From: JABSSA01 sp039960995
GTDB lineage: Bacteria; Pseudomonadota; Alphaproteobacteria; Rhodobacterales; Rhodobacteraceae
Direction of reading: 5' to 3'
NCBI GenBank assembly: GCA_039960995.1
Contig: JBDVKF010000084.1
Location: 1 to 64,000 of the forward strand
DNA length: 64,000 bases
The position numbers were made by a program, and so were the translations under genes. Below are positions 8,501 to 16,887 of this stretch, piece by piece. Numbering within the stretch: position 1 is the stretch's first letter; each line of letters starts with the position of its first letter. Under the pieces are notes generated by a model. That model had not been told where the DNA came from, did no database searches, and saw nothing but the letters and a program-made list of their open reading frames with translations.

Positions 8501-9910
8501 ATGGACATGGGAAACAAGGTTCTGGACCTTATCCGTGATGAAGATGTCGAATATGTCGACATCCGTTTTACTGACCCACGTGGTAAACTGCAGCACGTGA
8601 CAGTGATGGCCGATCAGGTCGACGAAGATTTTCTGGAAGAAGGCTTTATGTTCGACGGATCGTCGATCGCTGGCTGGAAATCCATCGAAGCGTCAGACAT
8701 GAAACTGATGCCCGACACAGAAAGCGCATATATCGACCCCTTCTATGCTGAAAAAACACTGTGTGTGCATTGCTCGGTCGTAGAACCCGACACCGGTGAA
8801 GCCTATGACCGCGACCCACGTGGCACAGCCGAAAAAGCCGAAGCATACCTGAAATCATCCGGTATCGGTGATGTCGCGTATTTCGGCCCCGAGGCTGAGT
8901 TCTTCTTGTTTGACGATGTGCGCTTTTCAACATCGATCAACAAAGTGTCCTACGAAGTTGATGCAACTGACGCATCGTGGAACACAGACACTGAATACGA
9001 AATGGGCAACATGGGCCACCGTCCCGGCATCAAGGGCGGTTACTTCCCGGTAAACCCAACAGACGAAGCACAAGACCTACGCTCTGAAATGCTGTCGACA
9101 ATGAAACGTCTTGGCATGAAGGTCGACAAGCACCACCACGAAGTTGCGTCTTGTCAGCACGAGCTGGGCTTGATTTTCGGAAGCCTGACGAAACAGGCCG
9201 ACGAGCTGCAAAAATACAAATACGTGATCCACAACGTGGCCGCTGCTTACGGCAAGTCGGCAACATTCATGCCAAAGCCAATCGCAGGCGACAACGGCAC
9301 AGGCATGCACGTAAACATGTCGATCTGGAAAGACGGCAAGCCCGTTTTCGCAGGCGACAAATACGCGGACCTCTCAGACGAAGCGTTGTGGTTCATCGGC
9401 GGCATCCTAAAGCACGCCAAAGCGTTGAACGCGTTCACGAACCCCGCAACAAACAGCTACAAGCGTTTGATCCCCGGCTTCGAAGCCCCCGTTCTGCGCG
9501 CCTATTCTGCGCGTAACCGTTCGGGTTGTGTTCGTATTCCATGGACAGAAAGCCCCAAAGCCAAGCGCGTTGAGGCCCGTTTCCCTGATCCAGCGGCAAA
9601 CCCATACCTGTGCTTCTCGGCTTTGTTGATGGCTGGCCTTGACGGCATCAAAAACAAGATCGATCCGGGCGAAGCCATGGACAAGAACTTGTATGACCTG
9701 CCACCAGAAGAACTGGCCGGTATCCCAACTGTATGTGGCTCACTGCGCGAAGCTTTGACCGAATTGGAAGCAGACATGGACTTCTTGCTGGCCGGTGACG
9801 TGTTCACCACAAGCCAAATCGAAGGCTATATCGAGCTGAAGATGGAAGAGATCGAAAACTACGAGCACACACCGCACCCAGTTGAATACCAAATGTATTA
9901 CAGCTGCTGA
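8501..9910 (+). CDS. glnA: Type I glutamine synthetase
   Basis: 469 residues, the normal length for the dodecameric GSI-beta enzyme that makes glutamine from glutamate, ammonia and ATP. The signature near the N-terminus (FMFDGSSIAGW), the metal/ATP region GPEAEFFLFD (about residue 128), the KPIAGDNGTGMHVNMS loop (about 258-273) and the NRSGCVRIP arginine segment (about 342) are all present. Tyr398 in KNLYDLPPEE is the adenylylation site, so it should be controlled by GlnE. Two possible ATG codons lie two codons apart; AAAGGA fits either. It is followed by a strong terminator. Confidence 0.98.
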   Translation: MDMGNKVLDLIRDEDVEYVDIRFTDPRGKLQHVTVMADQVDEDFLEEGFMFDGSSIAGWKSIEASDMKLMPDTESAYIDPFYAEKTLCVHCSVVEPDTGEAYDRDPRGTAEKAEAYLKSSGIGDVAYFGPEAEFFLFDDVRFSTSINKVSYEVDATDASWNTDTEYEMGNMGHRPGIKGGYFPVNPTDEAQDLRSEMLSTMKRLGMKVDKHHHEVASCQHELGLIFGSLTKQADELQKYKYVIHNVAAAYGKSATFMPKPIAGDNGTGMHVNMSIWKDGKPVFAGDKYADLSDEALWFIGGILKHAKALNAFTNPATNSYKRLIPGFEAPVLRAYSARNRSGCVRIPWTESPKAKRVEARFPDPAANPYLCFSALLMAGLDGIKNKIDPGEAMDKNLYDLPPEELAGIPTVCGSLREALTELEADMDFLLAGDVFTTSQIEGYIELKMEEIENYEHTPHPVEYQMYYSC

Positions 9911-9940
9911 TCCAAACCGGATCAGAAAGTGACCTAAATT

Positions 9941-9974
9941 GCGCCGCTCTGTTTATTCAGGGCGGCGTTTTTTT
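9941..9974 (+). terminator. Rho-independent terminator of glnBA
   Basis: Stem CGCCGCTCTG (9942-9951) with CAGGGCGGCG (9958-9967), one G-U pair, a 6-nt loop TTTATT and a run of eight T. A near copy occurs at 10849-10880. Confidence 0.93.
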
Positions 9975-10127
9975 GTGACGCATTGGAACCAATCAGTGCA
10001 TCTTGCCATTATTGTTTTCGAAACCTCAACGGCTATCCCATTTCATCGCGTTTAGGACAAATTATAGACACATGTGTCGGACATCCCAATCTCCAGTAAC
10101 GACCAAAAATAAGTACGGGCAAAAGTT

Positions 10128-10790
10128 ATGAAGCCACTCTTTGCAATCACAGCAGTGCTAACTCTTGCGGCATCACTATCTCAGGCTGCAACTGTCAGCA
10201 CCATTGATACAATCGATGACGCTGATCATTTTTACGGATTTGAAGACCTGCCACGAGCCCGGTCTTATGCTCTAATATCGGGTGTAGAAACAACAACCGG
10301 CGACAATATCACTGTTACTCAAGTGAACGGCCTGAGCGCCATCTGGACCACTTTCTTGCCAGGCGGCGGCGAAGGTGACCGCGCCTGGTTCCCCGTTTCT
10401 GGCGACAATGGCTATACAGCCATCAAAACGGCAGACGGCTCAGATCTGGACGCATTGGGATTGTTGGTCGGCAGTGGCTTCATCCGTGATATCGCAGGGC
10501 ACTACAGCCTGCGCCTTGATGGGGCCGAAGTTGCGTCAGGATCATTCGTCAACAGCAGAGAGTTTTCCTATCTCAGCTTCAGCGGTACAATTTTTGACGA
10601 AGTCTACTTGCTCTCAACACCCACTTCATCGTTTTCCTTCTTTGGCGACGGAACATTCAACGGGTTGGTTGTCGACGCGATCGAAGTCAGCCTCGCGCCT
10701 CCAGCAACTATCCCATTGCCCGCGGGCGGTTTGTTGCTTTTGTCAGGCCTTGCAGGGATGGGCGCAATGCGCCGCCTTAAACGCGGCTAA
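10128..10790 (+). CDS. VPLPA-CTERM sorting domain protein, copy 1
   Basis: 220 residues. A cleavable signal peptide covers residues 1-20 (MKPLFAITAVLTLAASLSQA). The mature part is a beta-rich, Gly/Ser/Asp-rich domain with no recognised enzyme motif. The C-terminus has the tripartite sorting signal: IPLPAGG, a hydrophobic segment LLLLSGLAGMGAM and the basic tail RRLKRG. In this family an exosortase (XrtD type) is known to cleave at the motif and anchor the protein at the surface; no exosortase is in the window. A perfect palindrome GACACATGTGTC lies at 10067-10078, 50 bp upstream of the start. It is a close paralogue of the next gene and lacks a short insertion (CATRD region) seen there. Confidence 0.85.
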   Translation: MKPLFAITAVLTLAASLSQAATVSTIDTIDDADHFYGFEDLPRARSYALISGVETTTGDNITVTQVNGLSAIWTTFLPGGGEGDRAWFPVSGDNGYTAIKTADGSDLDALGLLVGSGFIRDIAGHYSLRLDGAEVASGSFVNSREFSYLSFSGTIFDEVYLLSTPTSSFSFFGDGTFNGLVVDAIEVSLAPPATIPLPAGGLLLLSGLAGMGAMRRLKRG

Positions 10791-10848
10791 GCCAAACTTT
10801 AAACGCTCTACTACACACTCCAAATCGGATCAGATCATAGCATAAATT

Positions 10849-10880
10849 GCGCCGCCCTGTTTATTCAGGGCGGCGTTTTT
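10849..10880 (+). terminator. Rho-independent terminator, copy of the glnA one
   Basis: Perfect 10-bp stem CGCCGCCCTG / CAGGGCGGCG (10850-10859, 10866-10875), the same TTTATT-type loop and five T. It ends the first VPLPA-CTERM gene. Confidence 0.9.
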
Positions 10881-11043
10881 CGTGCGGAATCCAGGTGCAA
10901 TCCTGACGCCCCGCCCCCAATGTTTCCGCGCCACCAACAGTCATAAAGAGTCATTAGTTTCAACCAATTTGGAACAAACAAAAAACACACAGGTCAGGCA
11001 ACCCTACGTCAAGTAACGAGTAAGTCTAGTTTAGGTACGTGTC

Positions 11044-11730
11044 ATGAAATCATTATTTGCGCTCGCAGCAACGCTGACTCTCGCTGCATCAATGGCTCAA
11101 GCGGCAACCATCAGCACCATTGATACAATCGATGACGCCACGCGCGATCATTTTTACGGATTTGAAGACCTGCCAAGCACCGGCAGTTTCGGTGCAACAA
11201 CGGGGTCAACGACAACCGGTGACAACATTACTGTCACTCAGGTGAATGGCGAAACGAACGACATCTGGACCACTTACTTGCCCGGCGGTGGCGAAGGTGC
11301 ACGCGCCTGGTACGCCAATGGCGGCGACTTTGGCTATACAGCCATCAAAACTGCCGACGGGTCTGACCTGGACGCGTTGGGATTGCTGATCGGCAGTGGC
11401 TACAACTCTGATACCACCGGACATTATAGCCTGCGCCTTGACGGGTCCGAAGTTTCTTCGGGATCGTTTGTCAACAGCGGGACGTTGTCCTATCTCAGCT
11501 TCAGCGGCGCACGATTTGATGAGATCTACCTGCTCGCAACGCTCTCATCTTCGTTTTCCTCCTTTGGCGACGGAACCTTCAACGCTTTGGCAGTCGACGC
11601 GATCGAGGTCAGCCTCGCCAGCGAGATCAGCTTCTCGAGCCCAACACCGATCCCATTGCCAGCGGGCGGCCTGCTGCTTTTGTCTGGCCTTGTCGGAATA
11701 GGCGTGATGCGCCGCTTCAAACGCGGCTAA
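11044..11730 (+). CDS. VPLPA-CTERM sorting domain protein, copy 2
   Basis: 228 residues with the same layout as copy 1: signal peptide (residues 1-20, MKSLFALAATLTLAASMAQA), the shared ISTIDTIDDA start of the mature domain, the ADGSDLDALGLL block and a C-terminal IPLPAGG, a hydrophobic segment LLLLSGLVGIGVM and RRFKRG. Differences from copy 1 are scattered substitutions and a longer linker before the sorting signal (SEISFSSPTP), which argues against a very recent duplication. Function unknown; an extracellular, surface-anchored protein by the family's known sorting route. Confidence 0.85.
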   Translation: MKSLFALAATLTLAASMAQAATISTIDTIDDATRDHFYGFEDLPSTGSFGATTGSTTTGDNITVTQVNGETNDIWTTYLPGGGEGARAWYANGGDFGYTAIKTADGSDLDALGLLIGSGYNSDTTGHYSLRLDGSEVSSGSFVNSGTLSYLSFSGARFDEIYLLATLSSSFSSFGDGTFNALAVDAIEVSLASEISFSSPTPIPLPAGGLLLLSGLVGIGVMRRFKRG

Positions 11731-11758
11731 GCCAAACCCCACACACTCCACCACTTAC

Positions 11759-11792
11759 CAAACAGGCGTTTCCTTCGAAGCGCTTGTTTTGC
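11759..11792 (+). terminator. Terminator after VPLPA-CTERM copy 2
   Basis: Stem AAACAGGCG (11760-11768) with CGCTTGTTT (11781-11789), one G-U pair, followed by T-rich sequence. Different from the two glnA-type terminators. Confidence 0.6.
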
Positions 11793-12014
11793 GTTCTGAC
11801 CCCATTCCCACTGCACCTTCGCGCCCATCTTTTGCAAATTGAACGCAGGCGACTTTATCTTGTGAACATCCGATACCCAAAACGGGCCTTAAATTGCGGT
11901 CCATTCCTCAGGTGACATTGGGGATTGGGCCCGTCTTTCTTCACCAAAAGACTAGAAAGATCAGCGACGACATGTCACTCTGCCGCATTATATCTGGGAA
12001 AAGGGAACCGAACC

Positions 12015-12818
12015 ATGCCGCAATTGAAATCCGTATATCTTGCTGCAGTCTTGGGAATTGCGGCGATGTCGCCCGCCATTGCTGCGACCTGCGGAAATGA
12101 TGGCAACGGCTTTTCCGCATGGAAAAACGAATTCGCAGCCGAAGCCCGCAAAGCCGGGATTAAGAAACGTGGCCTCGAGGCTTTGGCCTCTGCACAATAC
12201 GCAACCCGCACCATTGCGGCAGACCGCAACCAGAAATCATTTAAATACAGCCTAGACAAATTCATGCAGGTGCGTGGCGCAAACACCATTGTCGCCCAAG
12301 CCCGCAAACGCAAAGCACGCAACCCCAATTTCTACGCCTCCCTTGAACGCCAATACGGCGTGCCATCCGGCGTGCTTTTGGCCATTCACGGAATGGAAAC
12401 GGCATTTGGCGGCTTTATGGGCGACAGCTCGGTTGTCTCGGCCATTGTCACCTTGACCTATGACTGCCGCCGCTCGGACTTCTTTCGCCCCCATGCCATC
12501 GGCGCTCTAAGGTTGGTCGACCAGGGCTCCATCACCGCACAAACCAAAGGCGCACGCCACGGCGAATTGGGACATACACAATTCCTGCCCGGCAATGCGT
12601 TGAAATACGGCGTTGATGCAAATGGCGACGGACGTGTGGATTTCTATTCCGAAGCGGACGCACTGGCCTCCACTGCCAACTATTTGCGCGGTAAAGGATG
12701 GAAAACCGGTAAAGGCTATCAGGAAGGCCAGCCGAACTTTGCAGCCATCAAAGCATGGAACGCGGCGGGCGTTTATCAAAAGGCGATTGCCATCATGGCC
12801 GCCAAAATAGACTCATGA
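12015..12818 (+). CDS. Lytic murein transglycosylase, MltB-like
   Basis: 267 residues from the ATG at 12015 with AAGGGAA upstream; the frame is open further upstream but without a ribosome site. A signal peptide ends near residue 24 (SPAIAATCG). The SLT_2/MltB fold is shown by GVPSGVLLAIHGMETAFGGF (about residues 115-134; the Glu of GMETAFG is the catalytic acid) and by GHTQFLPGNALKYGVDANG with the following YSEADALASTANYL. It cleaves the MurNAc-GlcNAc bond of peptidoglycan with 1,6-anhydro formation. No lipobox is seen, so it is probably a soluble periplasmic form. Shorter than E. coli MltB (361 residues), as is common in alphaproteobacteria. Confidence 0.85.
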   Translation: MPQLKSVYLAAVLGIAAMSPAIAATCGNDGNGFSAWKNEFAAEARKAGIKKRGLEALASAQYATRTIAADRNQKSFKYSLDKFMQVRGANTIVAQARKRKARNPNFYASLERQYGVPSGVLLAIHGMETAFGGFMGDSSVVSAIVTLTYDCRRSDFFRPHAIGALRLVDQGSITAQTKGARHGELGHTQFLPGNALKYGVDANGDGRVDFYSEADALASTANYLRGKGWKTGKGYQEGQPNFAAIKAWNAAGVYQKAIAIMAAKIDS

Positions 12819-12894
12819 CGCTACGTCATCTTTCACTGGAAAAACCATTGTTAGAATAACCGATTTGTGAGTTCGAATTCTAACTCCTTAAAAA

Positions 12895-12937
12895 CAAAAC
12901 GCATTCGCTGTGAACATCGGCGAATGCGTTTATTTTT
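12895..12937 (+). terminator. Terminator after the transglycosylase gene
   Basis: A long perfect stem, AAACGCATTCGC with GCGAATGCGTTT (12897-12908 and 12920-12931), loop of 11 nt, then a T-rich stretch TATTTTT. Probably active in both directions because A residues precede the stem. Confidence 0.85.
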
Positions 12938-13030
12938 GGGTTAAACCAACCTTAACTTTTCAAAGTCAGGTCGTTTTCGCGCCACATTCTCCCGACAAAA
13001 GAGCGTTGGGACAACAGAGTAGTGACGAGT

Positions 13031-13735
13031 ATGAAACAGCAACCGCCGACCGTTTTTGTGGCTCTAATGCTTGCGCCAAATCAAGCTGATCTCTTCGATG
13101 AAATCGAAGCAGAGGCCACCGACATCCTTAGCAATCGCGCCGCCTCCCACGAGGCACGACATGCTCAAAGAGACGATCTGGTGATGTTGGATCGTGATAA
13201 CTTGCGCCTTGGCTTGGGTTGGGCGACACTCCCCTCGGGTGACGCTTTAACCCTTGCCATTGGTGCCCCCCCTAACGCTGCGCTTAGCGACAAAGACGCG
13301 CGTGACGCCGCCGCATTGTTGCGGGACGTGGCTCAATGCGCCGAAGCATTATTTGATGTGAACCAAACACTGTGGCAAGTGGCGCAAATCCCGCTCTCCG
13401 CAAAAAGTATGGATGACCACACAACACGCTTGGCCTTGTTCGATCCTGATGCACAATACGCTTCCGACTTGATCTTTATCGAAGCCAGCGCGTCCCAATA
13501 CCGGGCTCCCGCCAACGACGCCGATACAAACCATGTCGATGTCTTGTCCGAACTGCGCCAGATTATCGGAGGCCACGAACGCCCTAGCTGGGCCTTGAAA
13601 GCCTCTGCCTTGGCCATGTCCACGGCCTTTGCCCTGGTGGCTCCACCGGTCGGCATTGCCATGTTGACCTACACCGCTTTGCGCCAAAGCGAAGATATCT
13701 TTGGATCAGACCTGGAAGCTGGACAGCCCGCCTAA
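13031..13735 (+). CDS. Hypothetical protein with C-terminal membrane segment
   Basis: 234 residues from ATG 13031 (GTG 13022 is the alternative start). The N-terminal two thirds is soluble, alpha/beta in appearance and without a recognised motif. A hydrophobic stretch near residues 195-222 (ALKASALAMSTAFALVAPPVGIAM) is enough for one membrane pass or a hairpin, leaving a short acidic tail. No homologous family is recognised. It stands alone between a strong terminator and a repeat-containing region. Confidence 0.6.
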   Translation: MKQQPPTVFVALMLAPNQADLFDEIEAEATDILSNRAASHEARHAQRDDLVMLDRDNLRLGLGWATLPSGDALTLAIGAPPNAALSDKDARDAAALLRDVAQCAEALFDVNQTLWQVAQIPLSAKSMDDHTTRLALFDPDAQYASDLIFIEASASQYRAPANDADTNHVDVLSELRQIIGGHERPSWALKASALAMSTAFALVAPPVGIAMLTYTALRQSEDIFGSDLEAGQPA

Positions 13736-13798
13736 GCGAGCTGAGCCAACACACCTCTTCAATTCTACTCACTGGACTGTCAAAGCCCCGGTTCCATG

Positions 13799-13823
13799 CA
13801 GACCGTCACACAAACCTGACCCA
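13799..13823. repeat. Short dispersed repeat, reverse orientation
   Basis: CAGACCGTCAC (13799-13809) followed by ACAAACCTGACCC. The first 11 bases recur at 18298-18308, and the reverse complement of the whole has the GGGTCAG...GTGACGGTCT pattern that closes the repeat at 20501-20583. Confidence 0.45.
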
Positions 13824-13998
13824 ATCGTCACGGTTGGTCCAGAACGAGAAAAGCGGACGCTGGCGTGGCTCGCAGCTAAGGTCTACGGCGGACCTAAATT
13901 ACCGATCTTAAGTGCCGTAGCAAAAGACTACTTTCAGAAACTGGAAAATAACTCCCAAAATTAGGGCCGATAGCCCCTATCAAGGCTATGTCATGTCG

Positions 13999-15753
13999 TC
14001 AGAGAGTATTTGCCTGATGGATCATTTCGACTAGCTCACCAATCTTGTCCCGTAGGTCCAATACATCCAACTCAGCGGGTTTGTCGCAGATTATCGCCGC
14101 CGCGCCAACTTTGTCACCGTTTTTGTAAGTCATTAATCTACCCGCATTTTTGGGGTCTGCTCTAAAAAAGAAGAAAGCATGGTCGTATTGTCCAGTCTTA
14201 CCGGCTTTCTTGTATAATCGCGGGTGGAGTGTTTTCAAAGCCGACTGAAGCTCATCCCCATCAACGTAATTCTCAATTTCACGACCAGCGGTCACCCATA
14301 CAACACCTGCTCCTTCGCTCATCTCTTTTACAATCCGCTGCACGTGCGGTTTGAATTCACCGTCATCATCTCCCTTATCGCTGTCGAGCACTATTGCCAT
14401 GTGCCTGTTCAGCTTTCGCAGGGCGATAAATTCGTTCAATGCATCATCTGATGCGCTGAGGTGGCTGATAAGCCCACCGCCATAGAACATGATTGTGTAA
14501 TGGATACCTTCTTCTAACCGATCATCTGTCGTGTTGATCCAATGATTTAGGTATGTTCTGTCAGAGGGACCTTCGACCCAAATAACGGAGTTCGTTTGCA
14601 AAATGTCCGACGCCTGATAACCAAGGTCGTCCAGGATTTTCCCACGACCTTCAGCAGTGACTACTGCGTGAATTTGGGTTTTCTGGCCATCATTCGTGAC
14701 GTGGAATACGTTAGCGTCTGGCGTGTCGACAAACGCCGATGAGTGAGTCGCTATGAAATATTGGCTTGACGTGTTGTCCCTAAGGTAATTGATTAATTTT
14801 CTTTGGAGCAATGGGTGCAAGTGAATTTCAGGTTCTTCAAGACACATTATGCTATTGTCGTAGATCGTGCAAAAAGCAGCGATTAAAATGACTTCGTGAA
14901 TACCGGTGCCGAGAGAGGCAAGTGGAAGCACCTTGTTATCCATGTGTACAAGCAGATGCTCTCGACCACTTGGGACCTCAAGGGTTGCATCAGATTTGCC
15001 TGTGACGGTTCTGAGAAAGTTTGTGATACGTTTGAACTTCTCCCGATCTTCCTGTTTGTCCCAAGCAGGATTTTGCAGAGTGGCGAGGTGGTCAATCAAG
15101 CCGCGACCACTTAGGTCTTCAAAGCTCTCTCCCGCGAGCCCGAGTGTGCGTTTTGCAGGGATCAAGTGGACGGACGGTAGACAGGGAACAGCAGCCTTAG
15201 CTAAAAATCCAATCGTTTCTGGAAACCTGCTTCCTTTAAAACCACTTCCCCTCTGACGAGTTAATCTCTGCCAAAGATTCTGCCACTCAAAGTCCCAAAT
15301 CTTAGCATCTTCTGCCGTCCCGGTATGAAGTAATTCCCAGCCTTTAATGCTAGAGACTGGTGTTACCCAAATCTGATCAAGACGGCTTAGTTAGTCCAAA
15401 ACAGTTGCAACCTGATCTTCTGGTTTTCTACCAATCTGTTGGCGCCCAACGCTTAACTTCTGTTCATTGCTCACCAAGATTTGTTGCAATAGGCCTTGCT
15501 TACTTTTGCCAAGCGCCACGAAAAAACGACCGGACTTTTCGCCTCGATGTTCTTCCAGCCCGTCCAGTGTCTTGGACATATTTCCATCCGCAACAGACCT
15601 TAGGTGGGATGCCAGAAGGTTAAGGAAAATTGATTTTCCAGAATTGTTTGCACCAATGAAAAAGTTCATTTTCGAAAAAGGGGCGACGTACTGGATTTCT
15701 TCACCGATGCCGCGATAGTAGCGAACAGCTACACCATCCAAGAATACGTCCAT
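13999..15753 (-). pseudogene. OLD-family ATPase-Toprim nuclease gene with one in-frame stop
   Basis: A single frame of 584 codons from ATG 15753 (AAGGGA about 10 nt upstream), interrupted only by a TAA at 15393-15391 (codon 121). N-terminal part: ABC-type ATPase with Walker A GANNSGKS (residues 34-41). After the stop: an LGTGIHE signature (about 281-287), Walker B IMCLEEPEIHLHP (about 302-314) and H-loop ATHSSAF (His337). C-terminal Toprim: WVEGPSD (Glu394), LDSDKGD (Asp457, Asp459) and REIENYVDG. OLD proteins of this size (phage P2 Old is 586 residues) are known anti-phage nucleases. No UvrD-like partner is adjacent, so it is a class 1, not a Gabija, arrangement. The TAA lies in a segment between ATPase motifs. 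Either a recent nonsense mutation, a sequencing error or readthrough. Confidence 0.8.
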
Positions 15754-15948
15754 TTTTTTGAAATCCCTTAACCTTCGGTTGAGTTCGTATACTTTTCCCT
15801 CGGCCAATCCAATAGGTGGTTAGAGTGTCTGCATTTGCTGCATTTTACGGCCAATGGGGCATTTGAAAAGCGGTCATTGGCGGCAGAGGCAGCAAGGGTC
15901 ACTTTGTTCCGTGAAGCTGACATTAGAATAGGTTTCGGAGAAGGATCA

Positions 15949-15971
15949 GTTTGGGTCAGAATTGTTTGACG
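15949..15971. repeat. Short dispersed repeat
   Basis: GTTTGGGTCAG, a short spacer, then TTTGACG. It matches the core of the longer repeats at 19646 and 20501 and lies between the OLD-like pseudogene and the DUF3445 gene. The rest of 15754-16041 (about 290 bp) shows no gene. Confidence 0.4.
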
Positions 15972-16041
15972 TTTGGATCTATGTCGACTGACGCGGCTAT
16001 TTAATCTGAGTCAAAAACGCGGTTGCATCGAGTTCAAGGTG

Positions 16042-16794
16042 CTATGCTTTACAACCCGGCACGTTCTCACGCGCAAAGACATAGGTGTGAATGATAAAGA
16101 CAACAGCACGACTGTCGGGCAGCCGTACCAAAGTCTGTCGTTCCGTTCGAAAGAAATTCGCCGCCTCGCCCCTTTCGGGCACCACGCGCGTGTCGGTTTC
16201 CGAACGCGGTTGGTGCAAATCCGCGTCCACATACCACAACCGATTGAAACGCCACACAGGCCGCCCCACCTGCACCCCATCAAACAATCGCTGCACGCGG
16301 CGCGCGATGTTGTCGTCATATACGTCAACCGGCTCGTGAATGCCGATCAATGAACGCCCGATCTTTTCCTTTAGGGTCCAAGAGGCCGGAAAACACAAAA
16401 CGGCTCCGGTCATGACGTGTTCATTTTGTGGGCCTTTGTCGAGAATACAAAAATCTTCCTGACAGATACGACCCAGCGTCGCCAATGGATCTGTAACGTC
16501 AATCGGTTCCAAATACCCGTCAGGGCACGCCACTGTATCAGACGTGACCGTGTACCCCAACGCAGGCAACCGCATCAGAACCAACTGCCACAATTCCAGC
16601 GCCGCCGCCCGCCCCTCTGGCAACAGTTGCAGCACATCGTCACGACGTTCAGTCAGCAACCTGCGCCGCTCGCTCATCTGCCCGGAAAAGGCATCGTCCA
16701 CATGCAAAATATCGCCCTTGACCGGCGCAATCCCCGGCAAACCCCGCGCAATTTCCATGTCAGGTGGAAAAATCTCCTGCAACACCGGTTTCAT
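16042..16794 (-). CDS. DUF3445 protein (heme-dependent oxidative N-demethylase-like)
   Basis: 250 residues from ATG 16794 (GAGAGG about 11 nt upstream). The whole length fits DUF3445: an N-terminal region with the VDDAFSGQMSERRRLL segment, a central QEDFCILDKGP, then GAVLCFPASWTLKEKIGRSLIGIHEPV and a C-terminal RTERQTLVRLPDSRAVVFIIHTYV. Members characterised so far are PAS-like heme proteins of the oxidative N-demethylase (HODM) group that remove methyl groups from methylated amines. No reductase subunit is adjacent. A link to the methylated glycine (sarcosine) metabolism encoded at 48-54 kb is conceivable but only inferred. Confidence 0.7.
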   Translation of the reverse strand: MKPVLQEIFPPDMEIARGLPGIAPVKGDILHVDDAFSGQMSERRRLLTERRDDVLQLLPEGRAAALELWQLVLMRLPALGYTVTSDTVACPDGYLEPIDVTDPLATLGRICQEDFCILDKGPQNEHVMTGAVLCFPASWTLKEKIGRSLIGIHEPVDVYDDNIARRVQRLFDGVQVGRPVWRFNRLWYVDADLHQPRSETDTRVVPERGEAANFFRTERQTLVRLPDSRAVVFIIHTYVFARENVPGCKA

Positions 16795-16887
16795 TAACAA
16801 AATGGCCTCTCAATGGACGGTACTCTGCCAGAAAGAAGCCGCATTTTTCAGGCCAAATGCAAGTATTGTTTCACTGAGAGTTTTCAT

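Larger units (their letters stand above)
9911..11757. repeat. Tandem duplication of terminator plus VPLPA-CTERM gene
   Basis: The stretch after glnA (CCAAACCGGATCAG, then the hairpin) reappears at 10819 (CCAAATCGGATCAG, then the same hairpin with an identical loop and one base healed in the stem). Each copy is followed by a paralogous gene with a GTAACGA motif a few tens of bases before the ATG, and each gene is followed by GCCAAAC and ACACACTCCA. The copies are about 0.9 kb each and diverged in the promoter stretches. This is a direct duplication rather than two independent insertions. Confidence 0.75.

Noticed and set aside
13999..15753. Gabija-type defence pair
   Set aside because: GajA-like content is there, but no UvrD-type helicase (GajB) is next to it on either side.
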